Below are positions 1-8,425 of a stretch of DNA of 64,000 nucleotides, in pieces. The stretch lies in NCBI GenBank assembly GCA_016715115.1, contig JADKBM010000013.1, positions 186,001 through 250,000 of the forward strand. The letters are read 5' to 3'. The notes beneath the pieces were generated by a model, which did not search any database, was not told the DNA's origin, and was given only the letters and a program-made list of their open reading frames with translations. Position numbers and translations under genes: made by a program. Each line of letters begins with the position of its first letter. The first letter of the stretch is position 1. This DNA comes from Acidobacteriota bacterium (GTDB lineage Bacteria > Acidobacteriota > Blastocatellia > Pyrinomonadales > Pyrinomonadaceae).

Positions 1-241
1 GCGCTTCGGAAGGCGCGTTTTCGGTCATCCCCATAACTTCCGAAACTGTCTTGAAAACCAAGGCGTTTTGCTGAGTGACGATCTCAAGCCACATCTTCTG
101 CGCTTCGACCAGTTGGTTGACGATCGTTCGTGCCCAATCGGTCGGGAGTTCCGACGCCGCGGCCGCTTTCGGCGCTTCGGAATGCGCATCGGCCGTCTTG
201 CGTGCCGACGTCTTGCGTGCGCTCTTTTTTGCTTCTGACAT
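1..241 (-). CDS. Phasin-like protein, N-terminal part (cut by window edge)
   Basis: The reading frame opens at an ATG at 241 (AAGGAGCAGCA just upstream gives a good ribosome binding site) and stays open to the window edge, so 80 residues are visible. The first ~25 residues are rich in Lys, Ala, Ser and Arg (SEAKKSARKTSARKTA), like the basic tails of DNA- or granule-binding proteins. The following stretch (LVEAQKMWLEIVTQQNALVF) is an amphipathic helix of the kind seen in phasins. The neighbouring phasin-like gene and PhaR support a role on the surface of polyhydroxyalkanoate granules. This is inference from context; the C-terminus is outside the window. Confidence 0.6.
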   Translation of the reverse strand, partial: MSEAKKSARKTSARKTADAHSEAPKAAAASELPTDWARTIVNQLVEAQKMWLEIVTQQNALVFKTVSEVMGMTENAPSEA

Positions 242-316
242 TGCTGCTCCTTAAATAAAAAACGGGCCGGACGGCCCCGGTTTCGGTCAAAATCCCTTTG
301 GCTCTACAAATATAGA

Positions 317-348
317 AAAGTCTGCGGTTGAAGGCAACCGCAGACTTT
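317..348 (-). terminator. Rho-independent-type hairpin after the phasin gene
   Basis: AAAGTCTGCGGTTG and CAACCGCAGACTTT form a perfect 14-bp stem with a 4-base loop, with A/T-rich flanks. It lies between the stop of the phasin gene (363) and the start of the next minus-strand gene (241), so it would end or attenuate the upstream transcript. Confidence 0.7.
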
Positions 349-362
349 GCGCTGTAAAGATT

Positions 363-746
363 TTATTTGGCTGCCGACTTCACCGGAGCGGCAATGTTGT
401 CGATGGTCTTTTGGGCGCTTTCGACCATATTGCCGATGAAATCGGTCGCCTGCTTCTGGAAGGGAACTTCGATGTTGCCAACGGCCGTGATCGCCTTCTC
501 ACCGGTTTCCGAGAAAAGCTTCAGCCAGTCGTGGCGAAGTTCGGTCATCGCATCCCAGTAGTTCTTCGCAACCTTCAACGCTTCAACGTTTGTGTCGTAA
601 CCGACTTTGTAAAGTCCCTGCACGTAATGCTCGGTAACTTCAACCGTTTGAACCGCGCCCTTGAGCATCGTGTTCGCCGATTTCTGCGAAAGTTCCATCG
701 CCGTGTTGATTCCTTCCTGAATCTGATTTGTAGCTTTCTTCGTCAT
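363..746 (-). CDS. Phasin family protein
   Basis: A 127-residue, almost fully alpha-helical protein without Cys or signal peptide. The pattern of a Lys/Ala-rich amphipathic helix followed by KVAKNYWDAMTELRHDWLKL, and a Gln/Ala/Lys-rich C-terminal helix (ESAQKTIDNIAAPVKSAAK), is that of phasins (phasin_2-like). Phasins coat polyhydroxyalkanoate granules in the cytoplasm. The start has a GGAG-type site seven to ten bases upstream, and a consensus-like promoter lies at 809-837. The regulator gene phaR is divergent to it, the arrangement expected if PhaR represses phasin synthesis. The family call is good; the granule role is inferred. Confidence 0.75.
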   Translation of the reverse strand: MTKKATNQIQEGINTAMELSQKSANTMLKGAVQTVEVTEHYVQGLYKVGYDTNVEALKVAKNYWDAMTELRHDWLKLFSETGEKAITAVGNIEVPFQKQATDFIGNMVESAQKTIDNIAAPVKSAAK

Positions 747-808
747 TGTCTTGATCTCCTCACTAAATAATTCCGTTTGATACCGGGCAACTTCCGTTTG
801 CCAATTAC

Positions 809-837
809 AAGATAGTCGAAGCCGAAACGAATGTCAA
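809..837 (-). promoter_or_regulatory. Sigma70-type promoter for the phasin gene
   Basis: On the minus strand TTGACA (837-832) is followed by 17 bases and TATCTT (814-809). The predicted transcript start is near 802, leaving a leader of about 55 nt before the ATG at 746. Confidence 0.65.
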
Positions 838-844
838 GCAAAAA

Positions 845-860
845 TCTCGCATCTGCGAGA
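845..860. promoter_or_regulatory. 16-bp palindrome upstream of the phasin promoter, possible PhaR operator
   Basis: TCTCGCATCTGCGAGA is a perfect inverted repeat (7-bp arms, 2-base centre), lying 8 bp upstream of the phasin -35 box between phasin and phaR. PhaR proteins are known to bind TGC-containing sites near phasin promoters, and both arms contain TGC/GCA. Binding is not shown by the sequence. Confidence 0.4.
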
Positions 861-1024
861 CAAATACATCAAACACGGGGTAAACATCTATGAATATGAG
901 ATGTTAGCCATATCGCAAAACACATATTTGCAGGAATGCCAGGCGCCTTTTGGTGGTTGGACCGATGTGTTTCGGCTTCTCGACGGTTAATTCGGCCGAA
1001 AAACTGTGGTAATCTTCCCGAACT

Positions 1025-1504
1025 ATGCCGCGCAAGAAAAAAGCCGATGAAACCGCCGACGCACAACTCGTGATCAAACGTCACGGCAACCGGCGACTCT
1101 ACAACACGGAAACCAAAGGCTACATCAGCTATGACGAACTTGCGGAACTCGTCAGGGACGGTCGCGATTTGAAAGTCGTCGATTCGACCACGAAAGAGGA
1201 CGTGACGAAGGCAGTATTGATACAGGTCATACTCGAAGAGGAAAAGAACAAAAAGACGATTCTTCCGACCGAGTTTCTGTTTCAGATCCTCCGTTCGCGC
1301 GAGGATTCCGTGCAGGATTTCTTCAAGAATCACCTTGCTGCGAGTTTCAACGCTTATCTCAAGACAAAAGAAGAATTCGACAATCGTTTCCGGTCGATGC
1401 TCGAAATGGCGAGCGCCGCGCCGCAGATGTGGGAGAAACTGATCCCCGGCGCCGAAGTGATGCGTGAGATCCTTACCGGAAAGAAGAAGGAAGAAGACGA
1501 GTGA
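1025..1504 (+). CDS. phaR: Polyhydroxyalkanoate synthesis regulator PhaR
   Basis: A 159-residue protein. Residues ~15-75 carry the PHB accumulation regulator DNA-binding domain: KRHGNRRLYNTE, GYISYDELAELVRDG, VVDSTTKEDVT and VLIQVILEEE match this family closely. The C-terminal half is helical and charged and ends KKKEEDE. PhaR represses phasin and its own gene, and is released by binding the nascent polyester granule. The gene is divergent from the phasin gene at 363-746. No clear Shine-Dalgarno sequence precedes the ATG. Family assignment is confident. Confidence 0.9.
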   Translation: MPRKKKADETADAQLVIKRHGNRRLYNTETKGYISYDELAELVRDGRDLKVVDSTTKEDVTKAVLIQVILEEEKNKKTILPTEFLFQILRSREDSVQDFFKNHLAASFNAYLKTKEEFDNRFRSMLEMASAAPQMWEKLIPGAEVMREILTGKKKEEDE

Positions 1505-1573
1505 TTTGCGATTTGCGAATTTCGATTTGCGATTTGTCAATGCCTGAATAGTGTTGACCGTTTTTTGAGTTTG

Positions 1574-2560
1574 CTAGAAAACATTTGTTTGCTTTTTCGT
1601 CAAAATATCGGATACCTTCGTTTCGGAGATCGAAACGGAAGTGAGCAATGCTGGAGAGCAACTCACCAGGGATAGACCTCCGGGTGACGAAGTAGTTTGT
1701 CGCGGAGCCGGGCATTTATTGTCCGGCTTTTCTTCAATTACTTTTGAACCCTCCATGCCTAAGAAAACTCGTTCCTGCTGCCTTTCGAATGCATCGGGGC
1801 TTAAGGAGTTCAATGCCGTATGCGGCTTGTAATTGTTGTACATATTGACCGCCTTTTCAGTCATCTGCCTTAGCTGGGATAAATTCTCCGGCCCGTAGAA
1901 TCTGACGTAACTGTTTTTAATAGTTCCGTTTACGCGTTCGGCATTCGGATTCTCATAGACACTCGTGCCCATGCTGTTTTTCATATTACAGGCTTGGGTC
2001 AGTTTCACGAATTCCTTGCAGTAATACTGGCCGCCGCCGTCCGAATGAAATATCAGACCAGGTGCGGGCCGGCGACCCGCGATCGCCATCCGTATTGCCG
2101 GCAGCGTGGTGTGTTCGGTCATCAGGTTGTCCGAGACCGCATAGCCCACGATCCGTCTTGAGAAGAGGTCCATAATGAAGGTCAGGTAATAGAACCTTTC
2201 GCCTATTCTGTAGTAGGTTATGTCGCTGACCCAAACCTGGTTTACACCCGTCAACTCGAATCCGGCAATCAAATTGTCAAATCGCGTCACCCCGCGCGAA
2301 TCCGTCGTGCGGTGATATGCCCTTTTCCGCTCGATCTTGAACCCGTGCGAAAAGCAAAACTGCTCGAACCGGTCTCTGCCAAACTGCATCGGCCTTATCA
2401 TCCCGTACATGACGCGCGACGACATTTGCGGATGATCGCGCCGTATCTCGGCGATCACCGGCAGAAGCTGCTCCTGCTCTTCCAACATCCTGAGATGACG
2501 TTCCGTATGCTGGTGAAACGCCTGCTTGCTGATACCCATTGCCCGATACAGCTGATTCAT
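1574..2560 (-). CDS. IS3-family transposase OrfB (DDE integrase domain)
   Basis: From ATG at 2560 the product is 328 residues. It starts MNQLYRAMGISKQAFHQ, the usual OrfB N-terminus (HTH_21-like), followed by an rve integrase core. The DDE residues are visible in VWVSDITYY, FHSDGGGQYY and NPNAERVNGTIKN. The start overlaps the orfA stop as ATGA (2560-2557). The frame is also open further upstream to an A9 run at 2625-2617, where a -1 slip from orfA would give an OrfAB fusion, the usual active transposase in this family. The C-terminal ~60 residues run into the terminal repeat and are unlike the family. The gene looks intact. Confidence 0.88.
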   Translation of the reverse strand: MNQLYRAMGISKQAFHQHTERHLRMLEEQEQLLPVIAEIRRDHPQMSSRVMYGMIRPMQFGRDRFEQFCFSHGFKIERKRAYHRTTDSRGVTRFDNLIAGFELTGVNQVWVSDITYYRIGERFYYLTFIMDLFSRRIVGYAVSDNLMTEHTTLPAIRMAIAGRRPAPGLIFHSDGGGQYYCKEFVKLTQACNMKNSMGTSVYENPNAERVNGTIKNSYVRFYGPENLSQLRQMTEKAVNMYNNYKPHTALNSLSPDAFERQQERVFLGMEGSKVIEEKPDNKCPAPRQTTSSPGGLSLVSCSPALLTSVSISETKVSDILTKKQTNVF

Positions 2561-2984
2561 TTTGTGCCCGTGCCTTTCCCGGTTCGACCAGAACCACCGG
2601 AGGGCTTTGAAGTACATTTTTTTTTAATATCAATGCCGTACTCTTCCTCCGCCAGATCGATCATCTTGTCAAAGAAATCGATCTGTATCTGCTTCTGCCC
2701 GACAGCCTGCTCCAGCTCTTTCACCTTTTCCTTCAACGCCTTGATCTTTCTCGTGTCGCTCAGACTCTCCAGCACAAGCCGCTCCTGTTTTTTCTCATAC
2801 GTGAATACTGACGCATCCATGCATATATTGCAGACCGGGAAACCTGATATTCGCGGCTCACCTCACTGACCGACGTGACGCAACGCTCGATCTCACCCAC
2901 TTTCTTTCGCCTGAACTCTTCACTGAAAGTCCTGTTGCGTCGTTCCTTGACCGTCAGCTTTTCATATTCACTTAAATTTGCCAT
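2557..2984 (-). CDS. IS3-family OrfA, readable only through a -1 frameshift
   Basis: Two overlapping frames make up OrfA. The first (ATG at 2984, TFSEEFRRKKVGEIE, SVSEVSREYQVSRSAIYAWM) is the HTH_Tnp_1 domain. The second (2820-2557) carries the leucine-zipper part (IKALKEKVKELEQAVGQKQIQ, FFDKMIDLAEEEYGIDIKK). They join at 2793-2787, where the minus strand reads A AAA AAC in the phase of a classical -1 slippery heptamer; slipping there gives the smooth sequence YSRMRKNQERLVLES. Either this is programmed frameshifting or one base was gained or lost in the A6 run. Programmed slippage is common in IS3, but it usually lies between orfA and orfB. Confidence 0.7.
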
Positions 2985-3042
2985 AGTTGTTCGCTCCTTG
3001 AGTTGAAATTAAACTCAAAAAACGGTCAACCTATTTCAGGCA

Positions 3043-3350
3043 AGGACAATTTGGGGATTCCAGGGATTCCAGGATTCCAGGATTCCAGGGATTCCAGGGA
3101 TTCCAGGGATTTCATCTGATTCAAGGGATTCCAGCGATTACATCGGATTCCAGGGATTCCAGGGATTCCAGGCCTGGAATTCTGGAATCCTGGAATCCTG
3201 GAATTCCTGGAATTCTGGAATCTTGAAATCCTGGAATTCTGGAATCCTGGAATTCCTGGAATCTTGAAATCCTGGAATCCTGGAATCCTGGAATCCTGGA
3301 ATCCTGAAATCCTGGAATCCTGAAACCCCCAAAATCGCAAATCGCAAATC
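3043..3350. repeat. ATTCCAG word array between the IS and the transporter gene
   Basis: The stretch is built of variants of GGATTCCAG / CTGGAATCC. Up to about 3170 the plus strand reads GGGATTCCAGG; from about 3175 on it reads CTGGAATCC, so the orientation flips. It ends in ATCGCAAATC words just before the ATG at 3369. Similar arrays lie at 17490-18060 and 42215-42700. Long open frames within it (rich in ESWNPGI or SRIPGFQ) are artefacts of the repeat. Confidence 0.9.
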
Positions 3351-3368
3351 AAAAATCGCAAATACCTT

Positions 3369-4919
3369 ATGTCCACAATCGCTGAAATTGAACACGCTAA
3401 AAAGGACTACAAGATCTGGCAGGTCATCGGCGCATCATCGGCCGGGACGGTCATCGAATGGTACGACTTCTATATTTTCGGCAGTCTGACGACGATCATC
3501 GCGCCGCTTTTTTATCCTCCGGGGAACGAGAATCTCGCCTACATTATGTGGCTGATGACGTTTGCGGTCGGATTTGTGGTGCGGCCGTTCGGTGCGCTGT
3601 TCTTTGGCCGAATCGGCGACGTCGTCGGGCGCAAATACGCCTTTATCGTGACCCTGCTCCTGATGGGCGGCGCGACGGCGGCGATCGGATTTCTGCCCAC
3701 CTATAGCCAGATCGGAATCGCGGCGCCGATCGCTTTGATCGTCATCCGGGTGATGCAGGGACTCGCGCTCGGCGGCGAGTACGGCGGCGCGGCCGTTTAC
3801 GTCGCCGAACATGTGCCGGACAGGTCTCGCGGATTTTACACCAGTTTCATACAGATAACGGCGTCGTTCGGCCTTCTGATATCGCTTGTCGTGGTTATCG
3901 GGCTGCAAACCTGGATGACGAAGGACGCATTCGGTGCAGACTCGTTCACGGCAGGGTGGCGCATTCCGTTTCTGATCTCGATCGTTCTTGTCGGAATGTC
4001 GCTGTTCATCCGGATGCGTATGAAAGAATCGCCCATCTTTCAACACATAAAGTCATCCGGAATGGCGTCGTCGAAACCGCTCGTCGATGCGTTCACGAAC
4101 CGCGCCAACCTGAAACGCGTCCTTATTTCGCTCTTCGGCGCGACGGCCGGCCAGGGTGTCGTTTGGTACACCGGGCAGTTTTACGCGTTGTTCTATATGC
4201 AGACGATCCTCAAGATCGAGCGCGTCCAGGCAAGTTACATCATTGCCGCCGCGATCGTTCTGGCGATCCCTTTGTTCATTTTCTTCGGGTGGCTTTCGGA
4301 CCGGATCGGGCGCAAAAAGATAATGATGGCGGGCTGCCTCCTCGCGGTTCTGAGTTACTATCCGATCTATCAGGGGATGGTGCATTTCGCCGGCAACAAC
4401 GTTTCGGCGATCGAATCGACCGCCGACCCGATCACCAAAGAACCGAAACTCGCGCCGGTCACGCATACGATCGACGCCGCCGGACAGAAACTGACCGTGC
4501 CGGTAACTTCCGCGCCGAACGCCAACTCGGGGATGCTGGTCTTGCTGGTGTTCGTTCAGATGATCTGGGTCACGATGGTTTACGCGCCGATCGCGGCGTA
4601 TCTTGTCGAAGCGTTTCCGGCGAAGGTCCGCTACACGTCTTTGTCTCTGCCCTACCATATCGGCAACGGCGTTTTCGGCGGATTGCTGCCAACGATCGGC
4701 CTGATACTGTGCGCTCAAACGGGGAACATTCTCGCGGGGCTTTGGTATCCGATGATCATCGCCGGAATCACTTTCGTTGTCGGGTCGTTTTTGCTGCCCG
4801 ACACCCAAAACGTCAAGATCTGGGACGAACTCGAGGATCGCCGTGAACACGGGCTGCCGGAGCATCCCGAAGTCGAGGGACATCCCGAACTCGTGCCGGA
4901 TATCGAAGGACCGGCCTGA
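3369..4919 (+). CDS. MHS-family major facilitator (metabolite:H+ symporter type)
   Basis: A 516-residue inner-membrane protein with about 12 hydrophobic segments. The N-terminal GTVIEWYDFYIFG and RPFGALFFGRIGDVVGRKY motifs, and the later GWLSDRIGRKK, are hallmarks of the MHS branch (ProP, ShiA, KgtP). RVMQGLALGGEYGGAAVYVAEH is the conserved helix 4/5 region. A ~60-residue loop (near residues 345-385) between helices 9 and 10 is longer than usual in the family. The substrate is unknown. The acs gene starts 134 bp downstream on the same strand, which suggests uptake of a carboxylate such as acetate or propionate, but only by context. Confidence 0.85.
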   Translation: MSTIAEIEHAKKDYKIWQVIGASSAGTVIEWYDFYIFGSLTTIIAPLFYPPGNENLAYIMWLMTFAVGFVVRPFGALFFGRIGDVVGRKYAFIVTLLLMGGATAAIGFLPTYSQIGIAAPIALIVIRVMQGLALGGEYGGAAVYVAEHVPDRSRGFYTSFIQITASFGLLISLVVVIGLQTWMTKDAFGADSFTAGWRIPFLISIVLVGMSLFIRMRMKESPIFQHIKSSGMASSKPLVDAFTNRANLKRVLISLFGATAGQGVVWYTGQFYALFYMQTILKIERVQASYIIAAAIVLAIPLFIFFGWLSDRIGRKKIMMAGCLLAVLSYYPIYQGMVHFAGNNVSAIESTADPITKEPKLAPVTHTIDAAGQKLTVPVTSAPNANSGMLVLLVFVQMIWVTMVYAPIAAYLVEAFPAKVRYTSLSLPYHIGNGVFGGLLPTIGLILCAQTGNILAGLWYPMIIAGITFVVGSFLLPDTQNVKIWDELEDRREHGLPEHPEVEGHPELVPDIEGPA

Positions 4920-5053
4920 CGATTTTGGATTTTGGATTTGTGGGGTTGTCCGTCCGTTTGCACACCAAGCCATTCGCGGAGTTTCGGGTTTTTCTCGGGA
5001 AAACAAGCGATCGCAAATCGCAAATCGAAAATCGCAAATGCTAAAATACGCAT

Positions 5054-7009
5054 ATGTCTGATCAAGGAAACAACATCAAATCGGTACTGGTTGAATCGCG
5101 GGTTTTTCCGCCGCCGCCGGAGTTTTCAGTGAACGCGCATCTCAAGTCGTTCGAGGAATACGAAAGGCTTTACGCCGAGGCCGAAGCGGATCCCGAAGGA
5201 TTTTGGGCGAATCAGGCCGAAAATCTCGACTGGTTTGAAAAGTGGGATACCGTTCTCGAATGGGAAGAGCCGCACGCGAAGTGGTTCGTCGGCGGAAAAC
5301 TCAACCTTTCATACAACTGCATCGACCGCCATCTCAAATCGTGGCGCAAGAACAAGGCCGCGATCATTTGGGAAGGCGAACCGGGCGAGATCCGCACGCT
5401 GACTTATCTGCAACTATATCGGCAGGTCTGCAAATTCGCGAACGTCCTCAAGAAACTCGGAATCGTGAAAGGCGACCGCGTCGCGCTTTATATGCCGCTC
5501 GTGCCGGAACTCGCGATCGCGATGCTTGCCTGCGCCCGGATCGGAGCGACGCACACGGTCATCTTCGGCGGATTCTCGGCCGAAGCGATCCGCGACCGCG
5601 TCAACGACTGCGGGTGCAAGATGATCGTTACCGCCGACGGCGCCTTCCGACGCGGAACCGAGGTCCGGCTCAAGGACGCCGTCGACGAAGCCGTCGAGCA
5701 TACGCCGTCGGTCCGGAGCGTCGTCGTTTACAAACGCACCGGCTCGGAGATTAAAATGCGCCCCGGGCGCGATCACTGGTGGCACGAGATGATGCAGATC
5801 GCCGACGATGAACTGGAACCGGCGAGCCTTGACAGCGAACATCCGCTCTTTATCCTTTACACGTCCGGAACGACGGGCAAACCGAAGGGTATTCTGCATA
5901 CGACCGGCGGCTATCTGACGCACGCGGTCTATTCGACGAAACTCGTATTCGATCTCAAGGACGAAGACGTTTACTGGTGTACGGCCGATATCGGCTGGAT
6001 CACGGGACACACTTACGTCGTATACGGTCCCCTCGCCAACGGCGCAACGGTTTTTATGTACGAGGGCGCACCGAATCATCCGGAACAGGATCGATTCTGG
6101 CATCTCATCGACCGCCACAAGGTCACCATCTTCTATACTGCTCCGACCGCGATCCGCGCTTTCATAAAATGGGGCGAACAGCATCCCTTCAAACACAACC
6201 TCGACAGTCTGCGTCTGCTCGGGACGGTCGGCGAGCCGATAAATCCCGAGGCTTGGATGTGGTATCACGAGATCATCGGCAAAGGCCGCTGCCCGATCGT
6301 CGACACTTGGTGGCAGACGGAAACCGGCGGAATTATGATCTCGCCCTTGCCGGGCGCAACGCCGACGGTTCCCGGAACGGCGACGCGGCCTTTGCCCGGG
6401 ATCAGCGTCGATGTCGTGACAAAATCGGGAAAACCGGTGGCCGCCGGTGAAGGCGGCTATCTCGTCATCAAACATCCGTGGCCGTCGATGCTCCGCACGA
6501 TCTGGGGCGACGACGAGCGTTACAAGCAGGCTTATTGGTCCGAAATTCCCGGCAATTATTTCGCCGGCGACGGCGCGCGGCGCGACGAGCACGGTTACTA
6601 CTGGATAATGGGACGCGTCGACGACGTCATCAACGTTTCCGGCCATCGATTGGGCACGGCGGAAATCGAGTCCGCGCTCGTCTCGCACGAAACCGTCGCC
6701 GAGGCGGCGGTCGTCGGGCGGCCGGACGAACTCAAAGGACAGGCGATCGCGGCATTTGTGACGCTCGAAGGCGGCCGAACCGGAACGGACGAACTCAAAC
6801 AGGAACTGCGCGATCACGTAACAAAGGAGATCGGCGCTCTGGCAAAACCGGATGACATCCGTTTCACGGATATGCTCCCGAAGACGCGTTCTGGCAAGAT
6901 CATGCGCCGGCTCCTACGCGAGATCGCCGCCGGCAGCGCGATTGCGGGCGATGTTACGACGCTCGAGGATTTTTCCGTTTTGGAGAAATTAAGGGAAGAC
7001 GAAGAGTGA
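5054..7009 (+). CDS. acs: Acetyl-CoA synthetase
   Basis: A 651-residue AMP-forming ligase that makes acetyl-CoA from acetate, CoA and ATP through an acetyl-adenylate. Visible landmarks are the N-terminal ACS segment (LKSFEEYERLYAEAEADPEGFW), the phosphate-binding loop YTSGTTGKPKGI at 269-280, WWQTETGG, the GRVDDVINVSGHRLGTAEIE hinge region, and RSGKIMRR near the end with K615, the lysine that protein acetyltransferases modify in this family. Length and all motifs are normal. The start ATG lies within a run of AAATCGCAAATG words and lacks a clear Shine-Dalgarno site. The stop overlaps the edge of an nSTAND remnant on the other strand. Confidence 0.96.
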   Translation: MSDQGNNIKSVLVESRVFPPPPEFSVNAHLKSFEEYERLYAEAEADPEGFWANQAENLDWFEKWDTVLEWEEPHAKWFVGGKLNLSYNCIDRHLKSWRKNKAAIIWEGEPGEIRTLTYLQLYRQVCKFANVLKKLGIVKGDRVALYMPLVPELAIAMLACARIGATHTVIFGGFSAEAIRDRVNDCGCKMIVTADGAFRRGTEVRLKDAVDEAVEHTPSVRSVVVYKRTGSEIKMRPGRDHWWHEMMQIADDELEPASLDSEHPLFILYTSGTTGKPKGILHTTGGYLTHAVYSTKLVFDLKDEDVYWCTADIGWITGHTYVVYGPLANGATVFMYEGAPNHPEQDRFWHLIDRHKVTIFYTAPTAIRAFIKWGEQHPFKHNLDSLRLLGTVGEPINPEAWMWYHEIIGKGRCPIVDTWWQTETGGIMISPLPGATPTVPGTATRPLPGISVDVVTKSGKPVAAGEGGYLVIKHPWPSMLRTIWGDDERYKQAYWSEIPGNYFAGDGARRDEHGYYWIMGRVDDVINVSGHRLGTAEIESALVSHETVAEAAVVGRPDELKGQAIAAFVTLEGGRTGTDELKQELRDHVTKEIGALAKPDDIRFTDMLPKTRSGKIMRRLLREIAAGSAIAGDVTTLEDFSVLEKLREDEE

Positions 7010-7011
7010 GA

Positions 7012-7440
7012 CTTTGATGCATCCGATCAAATTCTTGCCAGATTTCATCGATTAATTGTTCCCGTCCAAAGAATTATTTCGAGTCTTTTTCGGAAAAAGA
7101 CGCCAGGCCAAGATAGGGATTCGTTGCAATTTGCGGTTGAGCGGAGGTCTTATTTGTTATGCCGCGAACAACATCAAAGGTGTTAGACGTCTGGATAATA
7201 GTTATATGATTATTCTTTCCTGTAATAACTGTGTTACCTACGGCATCTTCGCCGATTGTTACGTTTTGGGAAAAGTTCTCTTTTACGGCTTTCAGTTGAT
7301 TATGTCCGCTATTTCCAAACTCTTTTTCAAAAAACTCAAAAATCTCTCTAAGCCGGTCTATTTCGAGGCTGCGAATTTCTTTGAGTATCCAGTTTTTATC
7401 GATGATTATTGAGATCGAGCAAATTGAGTTTACCCCTTGA
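7012..7440 (-). pseudogene. Remnant of an nSTAND NTPase, N-terminal region with an in-frame stop
   Basis: On the minus strand the frame reads KNWILKEIRSLEIDRL, then a helical stretch, then a short repetitive linker (NVTIGEDAVGNTVITGKNNH) and NPYLGLASFSEKDSK, a TAA stop (7076-7074), and continues in the same frame FFGREQLIDEIWQEFDRM. The block NPY-GL-F-E-D followed by FFGRE is the entry signature of nSTAND1-type ATPases, where it directly precedes the P-loop. The TAA stands where these proteins have Tyr or Phe (TAT/TAC). There is no start codon, and the frame breaks off at ~7012, at the end of acs, before any P-loop. It is a decayed fragment of a signalling or defence ATPase. Confidence 0.65.
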
Positions 7441-7665
7441 TCTTGTCCTTTCGGAGAGGATATTCAGTCTCTCTTCGATATAGTCGAAGTATTGAGAGCG
7501 TTTCATTCCAGCAAACTCTGGATTTTTTGCGAGGCCAATTATATCCTCCTTGAATATTTCGATGGCGGCATCGATTTCTGAGATCCTTCGATTTATTTCG
7601 AGGTGTTCCCGCTGCTTTTCTTCGGGTATCAAAAGGCCTTTACAGGTGATGTAAAATGAAGCCAT
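7396..7665 (-). CDS. Small helical protein of unknown function, possibly part of the broken nSTAND gene
   Basis: An 89-residue frame, charged and predicted helical (EKQREHLEINRRISEIDAAI, GMKRSQYFDYIEERLNILSE). I do not recognise it. Its end overlaps the nSTAND remnant in another frame, and its composition and AT-richness resemble that remnant more than the neighbours, so both may derive from one N-terminal effector or adaptor region split by a frameshift. The ATG (7665-7663) shares bases with the ATG of the plus-strand gene at 7664, and neither strand shows a good ribosome binding site for it. It could be a non-translated relic. Confidence 0.35.
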   Translation of the reverse strand: MASFYITCKGLLIPEEKQREHLEINRRISEIDAAIEIFKEDIIGLAKNPEFAGMKRSQYFDYIEERLNILSERTRSRGKLNLLDLNNHR

Positions 7666-8425
7666 GGTTCGAAAACTTTTTCTTGGTTTCGTTATAACTA
7701 TCTTCGCTAACGCAGTTTTCTATGCCTTCCCGTTGGAACCTGCTCGGGTGCGGGGGTGGGTTTACGGGCCGGACGGCGCTGGGGTAAAAGGGGCGCGGAT
7801 AGCCCTGGTCAATACCGATCTCGATGAGGTTATAAGAAAACGCCCGGTTTGGGTAAGCACCGGTGAAGATGGACGCTATGAGCTGGCCACTGAATTGCCG
7901 GGCGATTATGTCGTGATCGTTAACGAGGGTGGCTACCTCAGCCCGGATGAGCCCTATTTTCGACATTACTACACCGGGACAGATGCTCGCATCCCCGGCA
8001 AATCGCTGAAACTCGGACCCGGTGTGGAGATCAATAATATAGATATCCGCTTGAGTGAAATCTTCGAGGTTGTTACTGTTTCGGGGCGCGCACTTTATGC
8101 AGACGGCGAAAAGATAGGCGGTGGAATCCTTAATTATGGAAGCAGGCCTCCGGGTGAGATGCGGAGCGATGGGGGCGACTTGCAAATCGATGCCGAAGGC
8201 CGTTTCAGCCTGCGGGCCATCAAAGGGGCCGGGGTCTGGATTAGCCCGACGTATTTTTTGGCCTGCTGCCGGGTTAAGGAATGTGATCCGTCCTTTACGG
8301 ATAAGGCGACTTTGACGAGAAGGCCGAGGTTTCTAACCAAGCGTGCGACCGCTTCGATCATCGCCGATCGAGATATAACCGGATGGGAATTGCGGATGCC
8401 TTTCAAAAATTGCGGAAAGAAATGA
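7664..8425 (+). CDS. Secreted protein with a carboxypeptidase regulatory-like (CnaB-type) domain
   Basis: A 253-residue protein with an N-terminal signal segment (LFLGFVITIFANAVFYAF) and then a CarboxypepD_reg-like beta-sandwich: RVRGWVYGPDGAGVKGARIALVN followed by STGEDGRYEL and LPGDYVVIVN. This fold is common in exported proteins of Acidobacteriota and Bacteroidota and acts as a structural or ligand-binding module; no enzyme motif is visible. Five Cys occur near the C-terminus. The stop overlaps the next start as ATGA (8422-8425), so the two are probably co-translated. The start codon overlaps that of a minus-strand frame, so the 5' end is uncertain. Confidence 0.65.
   Translation: MVRKLFLGFVITIFANAVFYAFPLEPARVRGWVYGPDGAGVKGARIALVNTDLDEVIRKRPVWVSTGEDGRYELATELPGDYVVIVNEGGYLSPDEPYFRHYYTGTDARIPGKSLKLGPGVEINNIDIRLSEIFEVVTVSGRALYADGEKIGGGILNYGSRPPGEMRSDGGDLQIDAEGRFSLRAIKGAGVWISPTYFLACCRVKECDPSFTDKATLTRRPRFLTKRATASIIADRDITGWELRMPFKNCGKK

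Larger units (their letters stand above)
1541..3042 (-). mobile_element. IS3-family insertion sequence (IS150-like layout)
   Basis: The element is ~1.5 kb with imperfect terminal inverted repeats of about 32 bp. The left end starts TGCCTGAATAGTGTTGACCG; the right end, read on the minus strand, starts TGCCTGAAATAGGTTGACCG, and both go on TTTTTTGAGTTT. Inside are orfA (helix-turn-helix plus leucine zipper) and orfB (DDE transposase) on the minus strand. It sits in a run of ATTTGCG words downstream of phaR, next to an ATTCCAG array. I could not find a clean 3-5 bp target duplication at the ends given here, so the outer limits may be off by a few bases. Confidence 0.85.

Noticed and set aside
1535..3048. 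Target-site duplication of the IS3 element
   Set aside because: The bases next to the inverted repeats (GTCAA and AGGAC) do not match, so no duplication can be claimed.
5414..6817. 467-codon minus-strand frame across acs
   Set aside because: Antisense to acs and without any recognisable motif.
7056..7412. 118-codon plus-strand frame downstream of acs
   Set aside because: It is antisense to the nSTAND remnant, whose minus-strand reading gives recognisable motifs; the plus-strand product has none.
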